A stretch of 64,000 nt of DNA from Anaerofustis butyriciformans (GCF_036289385.1 NZ_JAYFFH010000005.1:1-64000); one strand, 5' to 3'. Counted from the stretch's first letter, positions 25,499 through 34,131 are shown. The notes: generated by a model from the sequence alone, not told the origin. Made by a program: numbers and translations.

Positions 25499-26113
25499 TT
25501 ATAAAATATTATATAAACATTCAAGCATATAAGTAAAAGAAGTAGCTCCAGGGTCTTGATGTCCTATGCTTCTTTCTCCAATGTAGGCAGCTCTACCCTT
25601 TGTTGCAATTATTGTTTTTGTATACTCTATTCCTTCTTTTGCAGCATCTAAGGCTTCTTTCATTGCTTCTTTTGTTCCTTTGTCTATGTTTTCTTTGAAA
25701 GCATCATAAGCAGGAATCATAGAATCTAGCATTGTTTTTTCACCTTTATCTGACTTTCCTCTTTGTTTTACGCCTTCAATTGCAGCTTCCATAGATTTTA
25801 TAAAATCTTCGCCGTTTAATTCTTCTTTACCTGCAAGAACCATTCCTGATTTCATGAATGCTGTTCCATATAAAGGTCCGGCTGCGCCTCCAACAGTTGA
25901 AACTAAAGTCATTCCTACTGTTTTTAATATTGTTCCACAGTCTTTATCTTTAACGGTATCAAGTTTTGCTTCTACAGCTTCAAATCCTCTTGCCATGTTT
26001 ATTCCATGGTCCCCGTCAGCGATTTCGCTGTCAAGATCTGTTAAAAATTGTTTTTCTTCTTCAATTTTTTTTGCTATATTTTTAATTAATTCTATTAAAG
26101 TTTCTTTTGTCAA
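25499..26113 (-). CDS. dhaL: Dihydroxyacetone kinase, ADP-binding subunit DhaL
   Basis: Carries the ADP cofactor that is rephosphorylated by DhaM and donates phosphate to dihydroxyacetone bound on DhaK. It is 204 residues with the Mg-ADP motif DLDSEIADGDHGINM (about 26-40) and the VGGAAGPLYG region. The start is TTG at 26113, supported by AAGGAG; the next start codon is far inside. It lies 11 bases after dhaK. Confidence 0.94.
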   Translation of the reverse strand: MTKETLIELIKNIAKKIEEEKQFLTDLDSEIADGDHGINMARGFEAVEAKLDTVKDKDCGTILKTVGMTLVSTVGGAAGPLYGTAFMKSGMVLAGKEELNGEDFIKSMEAAIEGVKQRGKSDKGEKTMLDSMIPAYDAFKENIDKGTKEAMKEALDAAKEGIEYTKTIIATKGRAAYIGERSIGHQDPGATSFTYMLECLYNIL

Positions 26114-26124
26114 TTTCTTTCTCC

Positions 26125-27117
26125 TTATAATGTTTTAAAAGCAGGTGTATCAGCTTTGCTGTCAAGAAGTGCTTTAAGTTCATCATCAAGTTTAAGTAAG
26201 CTTATTGAAAATCCTGCCATTTCGATTGATGTCATATAATGTCCTACGAAGCTCTTGTAAACTTTTATTCCTTTTTGTGATAAAATGTCAGATAGTTTGT
26301 TTCCTACAATATAAAGTTCCATTAGAGGTGTTGCTCCTGAATCATTTATCATTACGGCAACTTCGCTTCCTTCAAAGTCTAAATCTTTAAGTATGCAATC
26401 AAGAAGATGAGCTGTTATTTCATCAGCTGATGTAAGTTTTTCTTTATGAGTTCCAGGTTCACCGTGAATACCGATACCTACTTCCATTTCGTCGTCGTTT
26501 ATTTCAAATCCAGGTTTTCCTGCTGCCGGTACAGTACATGGAGAAATTGCAACTCCCATTGTTCTAACATTTGCAATTACTTTTTCTGCAACTTTTTTTA
26601 CTTCATCAAGGCTTCTTCCTTCTTCTGCTGCTGCACCTGTAATTTTATGAACAAATACTGTTCCCGCAACGCCTCTTCTTCCTGTTGTGTATAGGCTGTC
26701 TTTTACAGCAACATCATCATTTACTATTACTTGTTCAACTTTAATATCTTCCATAGCAGCCATTTCAGCAGCCATATCGAAGTTCATAACGTCTCCTGTA
26801 TAGTTTTTAATTATAAGAAGAGTTCCTTTTCCTGCATCTGTTGCTTTAATAGCTTCGTAAATTTGATCAGGAGTAGGAGATGTAAATACAGGTCCTGCAA
26901 CTGCTGCATCAAGCATACCGTATCCAACATATCCTGCATGAGCAGGTTCGTGTCCGCTTCCTCCTCCGCTTATTAATGCTACCTTTCCTTCTTTTTTGTC
27001 TTTTCTTACGATTACGTCAAGACCTTCAAGTCTTTTTACATATTCCGGATGCATTTTTGCAATTCCGCTTAACATTTCGTTTTCTACGTTTTCAGGTTTA
27101 TTGATAAATTTTTTCAT
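26125..27117 (-). CDS. dhaK: Dihydroxyacetone kinase, substrate-binding subunit DhaK
   Basis: Binds dihydroxyacetone covalently through a histidine as a hemiaminal. It is 330 residues with SGGGSGHEPAHAGYVG (about 50-65), FTSPTPDQ, the DVMNFDMAAEMA segment, and the substrate His in GIGIHGEPGTHK (about 215-226). AAAGGAGG lies upstream and a sigma-A promoter 20-50 bases upstream. It is first in the dhaK-dhaL operon. The DeoR-type gene directly upstream is a natural candidate regulator. The third subunit, DhaM, is encoded at 33.6 kb. Confidence 0.95.
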   Translation of the reverse strand: MKKFINKPENVENEMLSGIAKMHPEYVKRLEGLDVIVRKDKKEGKVALISGGGSGHEPAHAGYVGYGMLDAAVAGPVFTSPTPDQIYEAIKATDAGKGTLLIIKNYTGDVMNFDMAAEMAAMEDIKVEQVIVNDDVAVKDSLYTTGRRGVAGTVFVHKITGAAAEEGRSLDEVKKVAEKVIANVRTMGVAISPCTVPAAGKPGFEINDDEMEVGIGIHGEPGTHKEKLTSADEITAHLLDCILKDLDFEGSEVAVMINDSGATPLMELYIVGNKLSDILSQKGIKVYKSFVGHYMTSIEMAGFSISLLKLDDELKALLDSKADTPAFKTL

Positions 27118-27137
27118 ATAAAAACCTCCTTTATGGA

Positions 27138-27166
27138 ATTATATCATAGTAGTTAAAAGTTATGAA
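27138..27166 (-). promoter_or_regulatory. Promoter of dhaK-dhaL
   Basis: Minus strand -35 TTCATA (27161-27166), 17-base spacer, TGA-TATAAT (-10 at 27138-27143). A second ATATAAT copy lies about 30 bases further upstream and could be an alternative start or part of an operator. Confidence 0.6.
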
Positions 27167-27187
27167 AAAAATTATATCTACTTTAAT

Positions 27188-27212
27188 AAAAAAGACCTTT
27201 TGGTCTTTTTAT
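27188..27212 (-). terminator. Terminator after the DeoR-family gene
   Basis: Nine-bp stem AAAAAGACC with GGTCTTTTT around TTTT, followed on the minus strand by T/A-rich sequence. It separates the regulator from dhaK. Confidence 0.78.
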
Positions 27213-27970
27213 TTTGCAATGATTACTTCTACGCCTCTTTCTTTGTAAGCTTTTATGTCTTCATCACTCATTTCGTCTGTGATGATATAATCAAAATCTT
27301 CTATATCCGCAAATTTAATAAGCATTTTTTGATTTAATTTTGAATGGTCAATTACAGCAGCTACTTTTTCTGCATTTTTAATCATTGCTTGTTTTACAGG
27401 TGTTTCTGTAAATGATTTTACACTTGCTCCGTAGTTTATATCCATGCCATCTAAACCTATAAAAGCAATATCTGAATGTGTCGTTTGGAATAGATGTTCT
27501 GAAGTAGAGCCTAAAAGAGAAAATACAGATTTTTCTATGTAGCCTCCTGAAACTAAAACTTTAGCTTTTGAATCTAGCGCCAGTTTATATGCTGCTTTTA
27601 CATCATTTGTAATAACCATGACTTCTTTATCTAAAATATTAGGTACTACATGATAAGGTGTTGACCCTCCATCTATTATAATAGTATTACCTTCTTCGAC
27701 TAATTTTGCGGCAGCTTTTCCAATTCTTTCTTTTTCTTCTCTGAATGTTTTATCTTTTTGATAATGAGGAGTTTCTGTTGATAATATACTTTCTACGGAT
27801 GTTGCTCCTCCGTGAGTTTTTAAAATTTTACCCATATTTGCAAGTTCTATTAAGTCTTTTCTAATTGTTACGTTTGATACACCAAGCATCTTTGATAATT
27901 CTTTTACACTTGCTTCTTTTTTTTCGTATATATATTGAAGAATTGTTTCTTGCCTTTGTTCTTTATACAT
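27209..27970 (-). CDS. DeoR-family transcriptional regulator
   Basis: A 253-residue sugar-phosphate-responsive repressor type. The N-terminal winged HTH reads RQETILQYIYEKKEASVKEL then SNVTIRKDLIELANMGKILKTHGGA, ending in the family hallmark THGG. The C-terminal DeoR sensor has IIIDGGSTPYH, VVITND-type strands and SHSDIAFIGLDG. The true start is ATG 27970 with GGAGG just upstream; an in-frame TTG at 27982 is part of that site. It lies upstream of dhaKL on the same strand, so control of dihydroxyacetone or glycerol use is likely but not shown. Confidence 0.92.
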   Translation of the reverse strand: MYKEQRQETILQYIYEKKEASVKELSKMLGVSNVTIRKDLIELANMGKILKTHGGATSVESILSTETPHYQKDKTFREEKERIGKAAAKLVEEGNTIIIDGGSTPYHVVPNILDKEVMVITNDVKAAYKLALDSKAKVLVSGGYIEKSVFSLLGSTSEHLFQTTHSDIAFIGLDGMDINYGASVKSFTETPVKQAMIKNAEKVAAVIDHSKLNQKMLIKFADIEDFDYIITDEMSDEDIKAYKERGVEVIIAK

Positions 27971-28008
27971 TTTTTCCTCCAAATATAAATATAAACCTTT
28001 ACATAACT

Positions 28009-28037
28009 AATGTAACAAAAATAAAATTATTTGTCAA
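28009..28037 (-). promoter_or_regulatory. Promoter of the DeoR-family gene
   Basis: Minus strand: perfect -35 TTGACA (28032-28037), 17 bases, TACATT (28009-28014), about 40 bases before the ATG. Confidence 0.65.
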
Positions 28038-28068
28038 TTATAAATTTTCATCTACTTATTTTTTTTGA

Positions 28069-28118
28069 AAAAAAAAGAACAATTAAATTTCTTTAACTTT
28101 TAAAATGAAATTTAATTG
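28069..28118 (-). terminator. Terminator-like hairpin downstream of mntP
   Basis: A 12-bp perfect inverted repeat (CAATTAAATTTC at 28080-28091 with GAAATTTAATTG at 28107-28118, 15-base loop), followed on the minus strand by TTCTTTTTTTTTC. It lies about 135 bases after the mntP stop, so the transcript would include the small ORF at 28172-28252. Confidence 0.65.
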
Positions 28119-28171
28119 CTGTTTGTCCTTTAATATATTTCTTCACTTTTTGTAGTTGTTTTCATCGTTAC

Positions 28172-28252
28172 TTATGATGAAGCATAAGCTGCAAATATAC
28201 TTAATACCATAAAATATAGCAATAAATAAAATATAATACTTGTTAATATCAT
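28172..28252 (-). CDS. Possible 26-residue hydrophobic peptide
   Basis: A short ORF starting two bases after the mntP stop. It encodes MILTSIIFYLLYFMVLSIF followed by AAYASS, a single membrane-spanning peptide with no charged residues. No clear ribosome site is visible, so expression would rely on coupling to mntP termination. It lies before the terminator of the mntP transcript. Small membrane peptides of this kind include regulators of transporters and type I toxins. It may also be chance. Confidence 0.25.
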   Translation of the reverse strand: MILTSIIFYLLLYFMVLSIFAAYASS

Positions 28253-28254
28253 TT

Positions 28255-28797
28255 CTAGCTAAGTAAAGCTTTTATTCCAATAATAATAAGTATAATTCCA
28301 GCCAAAGTTTCTCCTTTGTTTTTTAGTATTTTTCCTAAAAAACTTCCTGATAAAATGCCAATAATAGACATTAAAAAAGTCGTTTGTGCAATTAATATTG
28401 TTACAGGGATAATTTTTATATTCACAAATGCAAATGAAATTCCTATTGCTAATGCATCGATACTTACGCTTAATGATAAATACAATATCTTTAATAGTGA
28501 AAGAGAATTATATTTTTTATTTTCATTTTCCTTTAAAGATTCAATAATCATTTTTATTCCAATAAAAGAAAGTAAAAAGAAAACTATAATATTATCAATA
28601 CAACTTATTTTTTCACTGAAATTTATTGCTAATATATATCCTAAGATCGGCATTAATCCTTGAAAAAAAGAAAAGAAAAAAGAAACCTTTAATATTTGTT
28701 TTACATTTATATTTTTACTCATTCCAATACATAAACAAACTGAAAATGCATCCATAGAAAGTCCAATAGCTATTAAAAACAAACTTATAAACCCCAT
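28255..28797 (-). CDS. mntP: Manganese efflux pump MntP
   Basis: A six-helix Mn2+ exporter of about 180 residues. The paired motifs LSMDAFSVCL (about 13-22) and VSIDALAIGISFA (about 106-118) carry the conserved Asp residues of each pseudo-repeat half. I start at ATG 28797 because GAGGTG lies just before it; the ATG four codons upstream has no ribosome site. MntP genes are often controlled by manganese riboswitches, but the upstream 28798-28904 stretch shows no such element. Confidence 0.9.
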   Translation of the reverse strand: MGFISLFLIAIGLSMDAFSVCLCIGMSKNINVKQILKVSFFFSFFQGLMPILGYILAINFSEKISCIDNIIVFFLLSFIGIKMIIESLKENENKKYNSLSLLKILYLSLSVSIDALAIGISFAFVNIKIIPVTILIAQTTFLMSIIGILSGSFLGKILKNKGETLAGIILIIIGIKALLS

Positions 28798-28842
28798 AGA
28801 ACACCTCATAATTCTTTTAATAAAAAATTTATTATTATATAT

Positions 28843-28871
28843 TTGCTAATAAAATAAAATTAATATATAAT
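28843..28871 (+). promoter_or_regulatory. Promoter of rqcH-der
   Basis: -35 TTGCTA (28843-28848), 17-base spacer, -10 TATAAT (28866-28871), about 34 bases before the rqcH ATG. Confidence 0.65.
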
Positions 28872-28904
28872 TTACTCTGTTAAACAAATAAAGGAGAAAA
28901 TAAA

Positions 28905-30653
28905 ATGCCTTTTGATTCAATTACAACTTATGCTTTAATAAAAGAGCTTAAAAATAAACTAATAGGAAGTAAGATTAATAAAATATATATGCCTACAAAG
29001 TATGAAGTAGTACTTCATACTTTCGGAAGTGAAAAAGAAATGTTACTTATAAATGCGGGGTCATCTACTCCAAGAGTTCATTTTATAAATACTTATAATG
29101 CTTCAATGAATGAGCCTTACGGCTTTTGTATGCTTCTTAGAAAATATCTTTCAGGAGCTGTTATAACAGGTATTGATGGTTATGAGTTTGATAGAATAAT
29201 TAAAATTCATTTTGAAAGCATAAATTTACTTGGAGATTATCAAAATCTTACGTTAATAGCTGAAATTATGGGAAGAAATTCAAATTTAATTTTGGTTGAT
29301 GATGAAAGTAAAAAGATAATCGACTCAATAAAACACATAAAACCTGATAATCCTTTACTTAGAGAAGTTGTTCCTAAGATTGATTATGAATATCCTACAA
29401 AAGACAGATTGAATCCCATGAATTTTAATGAATTTGTAGCGATAGACAATATAATGAGTAAAGGGGATACTACATTAAAAAAAGCTTTAATGGCAACATT
29501 TAATGGTATAAGTCCCGTTATTTTTGATGAAGTAACAGATGGTCTTAATATAGATAAAAACGTAGGTTTAAATGATCTGGAAAAAAATGATATAGAAAAT
29601 GTAGTAAGTTCAATAAAAAAATATTTTGAAGGACTTGATAATAAGCTTACTTATAATTTATATAAAAAAGACGGTAAAAATAAAGACTATGTTTGTATTG
29701 ACATAAAAGCTTATGATAATCTTGATAAAGAGGAATTTTCATCTCCGTCTGAAATGATAGATGAATACTATCATGAAATTGATAGGATGAACAGATTAAA
29801 GGTTGTATATAAAGATGTATATAATCTTATAAACAGGACTTTATCAAGAGAAGAACATAAACTTGAACTTAGGAAAAAAGATTTGCAAAAAGCAGAAGAC
29901 AGTGAGAAATATAATATAAAAGGTCAGTTGCTTCTTTCAAATCTTCATAATATTAAAAAAGGAGATAAAAGCGTAAAAGTTTTAAATTTCTTTAAAGAAC
30001 CGTATGAAGAAATGACTATTTCCCTAAATCCTGCTTTATCTCCAAGTGAAAATGCAAATAAATATTTTAAAAAGTATTCAAAGCTTGAAAATTCAAAGAA
30101 ATATTTGCAAAAACTTATTAAAGAAGGGGAAGAGAATGTTTATTTCCTTGAATCACAGTCCCTATATTTAGAAAGAGCTAAGACATATCCTGAAGTTGAA
30201 GAAATAAAAAGAGTTTTAGAACAGCTTGGATATATAAAGAAAAAGAAAAAAAGGTCAAATTTAAAAGAAGTAAAGAAACTTGTATTTAAAAGCCGTGATG
30301 GATATGAGATATATGTTGGAAGAAATTCTCTTGATAATGATTATTTAACGAGAAAATTTGCTTTTAAAACAGATTTATGGATTCACACTAAAGATATTCC
30401 TTCATCTCATGTTATAATAAGAACAAACAATGGTAAATATTCTAATGAAGCATTAGAGCTAGGTTGTAAACTTTGTGTTTATTATTCAAAAGCAAAAAAT
30501 TCTTCAAATGTGGCAGTTGATTACACATATATAAAATATGTAAAGAAACCAAGCGGAATGAAAGAAGGTAAAGTAATCTATACGGATAACGAAACAGTAC
30601 AGGTTACTTTAAGTGATGAAGACATTAAAATGATAGATAAATTAAGTAGTTAA
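28905..30653 (+). CDS. rqcH: Ribosome quality control protein RqcH (NFACT family)
   Basis: Bacterial Rqc2/NEMF homologue that binds stalled 50S subunits with peptidyl-tRNA and recruits tRNA-Ala to add C-terminal alanine tails marking nascent chains for degradation. It was formerly annotated as fibronectin-binding protein FbpA. It is 582 residues, with start MPFDSITTYALIKELKNKL, the NFACT-N domain, a central coiled coil (about 290-450), and the NFACT-R domain GYEIYVGRNSLDNDYL (about 465-480) with DLWIHTKDIPSSHVII (about 488-503). AAAGGAG precedes the ATG. der follows 13 bases later. Confidence 0.93.
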   Translation: MPFDSITTYALIKELKNKLIGSKINKIYMPTKYEVVLHTFGSEKEMLLINAGSSTPRVHFINTYNASMNEPYGFCMLLRKYLSGAVITGIDGYEFDRIIKIHFESINLLGDYQNLTLIAEIMGRNSNLILVDDESKKIIDSIKHIKPDNPLLREVVPKIDYEYPTKDRLNPMNFNEFVAIDNIMSKGDTTLKKALMATFNGISPVIFDEVTDGLNIDKNVGLNDLEKNDIENVVSSIKKYFEGLDNKLTYNLYKKDGKNKDYVCIDIKAYDNLDKEEFSSPSEMIDEYYHEIDRMNRLKVVYKDVYNLINRTLSREEHKLELRKKDLQKAEDSEKYNIKGQLLLSNLHNIKKGDKSVKVLNFFKEPYEEMTISLNPALSPSENANKYFKKYSKLENSKKYLQKLIKEGEENVYFLESQSLYLERAKTYPEVEEIKRVLEQLGYIKKKKKRSNLKEVKKLVFKSRDGYEIYVGRNSLDNDYLTRKFAFKTDLWIHTKDIPSSHVIIRTNNGKYSNEALELGCKLCVYYSKAKNSSNVAVDYTYIKYVKKPSGMKEGKVIYTDNETVQVTLSDEDIKMIDKLSS

Positions 30654-30666
30654 AAGGAGGAGAAAA

Positions 30667-31986
30667 ATGAGAGAACCTTTTGTTGCATTAATAGGAAGAC
30701 CAAACACCGGTAAATCAACTTTATTTAATAAGATTTCTGGAAAAAGAATTTCAATTGTTGAAGATACACCAGGTGTAACAAGAGATAGGATTATAACTGA
30801 TACATCATGGGGTGGAAATAGTTTCTTCTTGATTGATACAGGCGGTATAGAGCCAAAAAGTGATGACATAATTTTAAAACAAATGAAAAGACAAGCTAAT
30901 CTAGCAATTGATATGGCTGATGTTATTGTTCTTGTCGTTGATGGAAGAAGCGGAGTTACAGCATCTGACAGAGATGTTGCAAATATGATAAGAAAAAGCG
31001 GAAAACCATGTGTATTAGCAGTAAATAAAATTGATTCTTTTGATATAGATTATTTAAGATATGAATTTTATGATTTAGGATTAGGAGAGCCAATAGCTAT
31101 AAGTGCTGAACATGCTCTTGGATTTGGTGATTTACTTGATGAAGTTGTTGCTCATTTCCCTGAAAATAAAAAGGGAATAGATGAAGAAGAAAGAACCAAG
31201 ATTGCCGTTGTAGGTAAACCAAATGCAGGAAAATCAAGTCTTGTAAATACTCTTCTTGGAGAAAACAGAGTTATAGTAAGTAACATTTCCGGAACTACAA
31301 GAGACGCCATAGATACAGTATTTAATTATGAAGGTAAAAACTATACTTTAATTGATACTGCAGGTATAAGAAAGAAAGCAAAAATATATGATGATATAGA
31401 ACATTATTCCACAATCAGAGCAATAGGGGCAATAGAAAGAAGTGATATATGTCTTCTTATGATTGATGCAATGGAAGGCGTAACAGAGCAAGACGTAAAA
31501 ATAGCCGGACTTATAAAAGATAGGTTTAAAGCTGTTATTATTGTAATAAACAAATGGGATTTAGTTGAAAAGCAAACAAATACGATGAAGGAAATGGAAA
31601 AGAAAATAAGAAGTTCTTTATATTTCCTTGATTTTGCTCCTATACTTTTCATAAGTGCAACAGAGAAAAAGAGAACACATAAATTAATGCCGTTAATTGA
31701 ACAGGTTCTTGAAGAATATTCAAAAAGAGTTACAACTGGTCTTTTAAACGAAATAATGGGGGATGCGGTAATGATGAACAATCCACCAGCAAAAGGTACA
31801 AAGAGAATGAAAATATTCTATTTCTCTCAAGTATCGGTTTCACCTCCAACATTTGTTATTTTTGTAAATGACCCAGAACTTGAACAAGAAGCTTATTCAA
31901 GATATTTAATAAACAAATTAAGAGAAGCTTTTACATTTTTAGGTTCTCCTATAAAATTAATATACAGAAGAAAACAAGAAAATTAA
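30667..31986 (+). CDS. der: Ribosome biogenesis GTPase Der (EngA)
   Basis: Essential double GTPase for 50S subunit maturation. It is 439 residues. The first G domain has GRPNTGKST (about 11-19) and DTGGIE; the second has GKPNAGKSS (about 183-191), DTAGIRKK and NKWDL. A C-terminal KH-like domain ends in RRK. An AAAGGAGG site precedes the ATG. It is cotranscribed with rqcH and followed by spoIVA, an arrangement often kept in Clostridia where der and spoIVA lie close. Confidence 0.96.
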   Translation: MREPFVALIGRPNTGKSTLFNKISGKRISIVEDTPGVTRDRIITDTSWGGNSFFLIDTGGIEPKSDDIILKQMKRQANLAIDMADVIVLVVDGRSGVTASDRDVANMIRKSGKPCVLAVNKIDSFDIDYLRYEFYDLGLGEPIAISAEHALGFGDLLDEVVAHFPENKKGIDEEERTKIAVVGKPNAGKSSLVNTLLGENRVIVSNISGTTRDAIDTVFNYEGKNYTLIDTAGIRKKAKIYDDIEHYSTIRAIGAIERSDICLLMIDAMEGVTEQDVKIAGLIKDRFKAVIIVINKWDLVEKQTNTMKEMEKKIRSSLYFLDFAPILFISATEKKRTHKLMPLIEQVLEEYSKRVTTGLLNEIMGDAVMMNNPPAKGTKRMKIFYFSQVSVSPPTFVIFVNDPELEQEAYSRYLINKLREAFTFLGSPIKLIYRRKQEN

Positions 31987-32003
31987 AAAAATAATTATAT
32001 TTT

Positions 32004-32050
32004 AACCTCCAAATGAATATGTATAAGTAAGATACATGAGTTTGGAGGTT
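32004..32050 (+). promoter_or_regulatory. Long hairpin enclosing the spoIVA ribosome site
   Basis: A two-part inverted repeat: outer arms AACCTCCAAA (32004-32013) and TTTGGAGGTT (32041-32050), inner arms ATGTAT (32019-32024) and ATACAT (32032-32037) around AAGTAAG. The GGAGG ribosome site of spoIVA (32044-32048) is fully paired in the outer stem. It could hold back translation, or act as a terminator for der, since TTTTC follows. Which of these it does cannot be told from sequence. Confidence 0.6.
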
Positions 32051-32055
32051 TTCTT

Positions 32056-33525
32056 ATGAATTTGGGAATATACGAAGATATATCAAAAAGAACGGGTAAA
32101 GATATATATTTGGGTGTGGTAGGACCCGTTAGAACAGGTAAATCCACTTTTATAAAAAAATTTATGGATGAACTTGTAATACCAAATATAGATAATAAGT
32201 TTAAAAAGGAAAGAGCCATAGATGAACTTCCTCAAAGCGGTTCGGGAAAAACAATAATGACTTGTGAGCCTAAGTTCGTTCCGAATACTGCCGCAAATAT
32301 TTCTCTTGGTGGAGGAATTGATTTAAATGTAAGGCTTGTTGATTGTGTAGGATATGTAATAGAAGGGGCTATTGGGGATATGGACGAAAATGAAGAAAGA
32401 ATGATAAGAACCCCATGGGACGAAAATCCTATGCCTTTTAAAAAAGCTGCAGAAATAGGAACAAAAAAGGTTATAGAAAAACATTCTACAATAGGGATTG
32501 TTGTAACAACAGACGGTAGTATAAGCGGTATAGATAGAGAAAATTATGTTCAAGCAGAAGAAAAAGTAATAAATGAATTAAAAAACATAAATAAGCCTTT
32601 TGTTACAATTCTTAATACAAAAAATCCTTCAAGCAGTAAGTCTAAAGAACTTTGTAAGAGTATGGAAGAAAAGTATGGGTGTAAAGTTATTATTTTAGAT
32701 GTTATGAATATAACTCTTGATGATATCGAAAATCTTCTTTTGGATGTTTTGTTTGAATTCCCTGTTAAAGAAATTAACTATTCTCTTCCTTTGTGGACAG
32801 ACTTATTAGATAAAGAAGATGAAATAAACAAGGAAATATATAATTTTATTTTATCAAATTCAAATAAGAATGATACTTTAAATAAAGTTTTAAAGGGAAT
32901 TAAAGAATCGAAATTTGATAATTTTGAAATGAATATATCAAATATAGACCTTAGTCTTGGTGTTATACATATTGATGTTAATATAAATAACAGCGTATTT
33001 TATGGAATGCTAAACGAAAAAAACGGAGTCACTATAGAAAACGAATCCGATTTATTTATGCTTATCTCATCCCTTACTAATATAAAAAGAGAATATGAAA
33101 AAATAGCATCTGCCTTGGATGTTGCAAGAAACAGCGGGTATGGAATAGTTACACCTGAGTTTGAAGATTATGTATTAGATGAGCCTGAAATGATAAATAA
33201 ATCTTCAAGACACGGGGTGAAAATAAAAGCCTCTGCTCCTGCACTTCATATTATATGTACAAATGTAGAAACATCAATAAGTCCTACAATAGGTTCAGAG
33301 GAAGAATGTCAGGTGTTTTATGATAAAATAATGGATGAATATAAAAATGATCAAGAAAAAATTTGGGAAAGTGAATTCTTTGGAAGAAATTTAAAAAATA
33401 TGATAAGCGATAATATGCAAAATAAACTTACATCTATTGAAGATGACAATAAAATAAAAGTTCAAAAAGCACTTACAAGAGTTGTAAATTCAGGCAGAGG
33501 CGGGCTTATAATTTTATGGCTTTAA
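32056..33525 (+). CDS. spoIVA: Stage IV sporulation ATPase SpoIVA
   Basis: Morphogenetic ATPase that polymerises on the forespore surface and forms the base layer on which the spore coat is built. It is 489 residues, family length. The Walker A motif GPVRTGKST (about residues 23-31) and the start MNLGIYEDISKRTGKDIYLG are conserved, as is the coat-anchoring C-terminus NSGRGGLIILWL. Made in the mother cell, usually under sigma-E; I could not place a convincing sigma-E promoter in the 69-base gap. It shows that the organism can form spores or recently could. Confidence 0.97.
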   Translation: MNLGIYEDISKRTGKDIYLGVVGPVRTGKSTFIKKFMDELVIPNIDNKFKKERAIDELPQSGSGKTIMTCEPKFVPNTAANISLGGGIDLNVRLVDCVGYVIEGAIGDMDENEERMIRTPWDENPMPFKKAAEIGTKKVIEKHSTIGIVVTTDGSISGIDRENYVQAEEKVINELKNINKPFVTILNTKNPSSSKSKELCKSMEEKYGCKVIILDVMNITLDDIENLLLDVLFEFPVKEINYSLPLWTDLLDKEDEINKEIYNFILSNSNKNDTLNKVLKGIKESKFDNFEMNISNIDLSLGVIHIDVNINNSVFYGMLNEKNGVTIENESDLFMLISSLTNIKREYEKIASALDVARNSGYGIVTPEFEDYVLDEPEMINKSSRHGVKIKASAPALHIICTNVETSISPTIGSEEECQVFYDKIMDEYKNDQEKIWESEFFGRNLKNMISDNMQNKLTSIEDDNKIKVQKALTRVVNSGRGGLIILWL

Positions 33526-33553
33526 AATAAGAGGATTTCCTCTTATTTTTTTG
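33524..33553 (+). terminator. Terminator after spoIVA
   Basis: Eleven-bp stem AAAATAAGAGG with CCTCTTATTTT, four-base loop, then T-run, overlapping the spoIVA stop. Confidence 0.87.
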
Positions 33554-33578
33554 TTTATATTAATAATTATGATATAAT
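33551..33578 (+). promoter_or_regulatory. Promoter of dhaM
   Basis: -35 TTGTTT (33551-33556), 16-base spacer ending in TGA, -10 TATAAT (33573-33578). Confidence 0.6.
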
Positions 33579-33608
33579 ACTATAAATAAAATAATGGAGG
33601 ATATTTTT

Positions 33609-33986
33609 ATGTTAGGTATGGTTATTGTTTCTCACAGTGAAAAAGTTGCTCTTGGAGTAAAAGAACTTGCTGCACAAATGGCAAAAGATGTAAAAATTGT
33701 TGCTGCAGGAGGCTTAAGTGACGGAAGTATCGGAACTGATATGGAAAAAATCATGAACGGTATTTCTGAAGCTGACAGTGGAGATGGTGTTATTATAATG
33801 ATGGATCTTGGAAGTGCCGTAATGACAACGGAAATGGCACTTGATATGTGTGAGAACGAGGCTTATATGATAGACGGACCAATTGTTGAAGGTGGTATTG
33901 CTGCAGCTGTTACAATTCAAAGCGGGGGAGATATTGAGGGGGTAAAAACTGCCGTTAACGAATGTAAGACAATAAATAAATTTTAA
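33609..33986 (+). CDS. dhaM: Dihydroxyacetone kinase phosphoryl donor subunit DhaM (EIIA-Man type)
   Basis: Phosphotransferase subunit that receives phosphate from HPr on a histidine and passes it to ADP bound in DhaL. About 125 residues, a single EIIA-Man-like domain. The active His lies in MVIVSHSEK (His9), with the MMDLGSAVMTTEMAL segment (about 67-81) characteristic of DhaM. I start at ATG 33609, eight bases after GGAGG; the in-frame ATG at 33594 overlaps that site. It stands alone, about 6.5 kb from dhaK-dhaL, with its own promoter and terminator. Confidence 0.93.
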   Translation: MLGMVIVSHSEKVALGVKELAAQMAKDVKIVAAGGLSDGSIGTDMEKIMNGISEADSGDGVIIMMDLGSAVMTTEMALDMCENEAYMIDGPIVEGGIAAAVTIQSGGDIEGVKTAVNECKTINKF

Positions 33987-34025
33987 TTTATTATATTAGA
34001 ATAAAGAATTAATTAAATATATTTT

Positions 34026-34057
34026 AAAAAAGCTGTATTTAATAACAGCTTTTTTAT
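34026..34057 (+). terminator. Terminator after dhaM
   Basis: Stem AAAAAAGCTGT with ACAGCTTTTTT, eight-base loop. It is 40 bases after the dhaM stop and before the metK promoter. Confidence 0.83.
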
Positions 34058-34083
34058 ATTTTATAATAAAATAAAATAAATTA

Positions 34084-34112
34084 TTGCTTTTATATTATTT
34101 ATATGGTAATAT
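34084..34112 (+). promoter_or_regulatory. Promoter of metK
   Basis: -35 TTGCTT (34084-34089), 17-base spacer ending in TGG, -10 TAATAT (34107-34112). The RNA would start just before the SAM aptamer. Confidence 0.55.
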
Positions 34113-34131
34113 TCCAATTGTAAAATAATAG

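Noticed and set aside
31987..32055. A sigma-E promoter for spoIVA (GAATATG with GATACAT)
   Set aside because: The spacing between the two elements is about 10 bases instead of 13-15, and both fall in the inverted repeat, so I could not support it.
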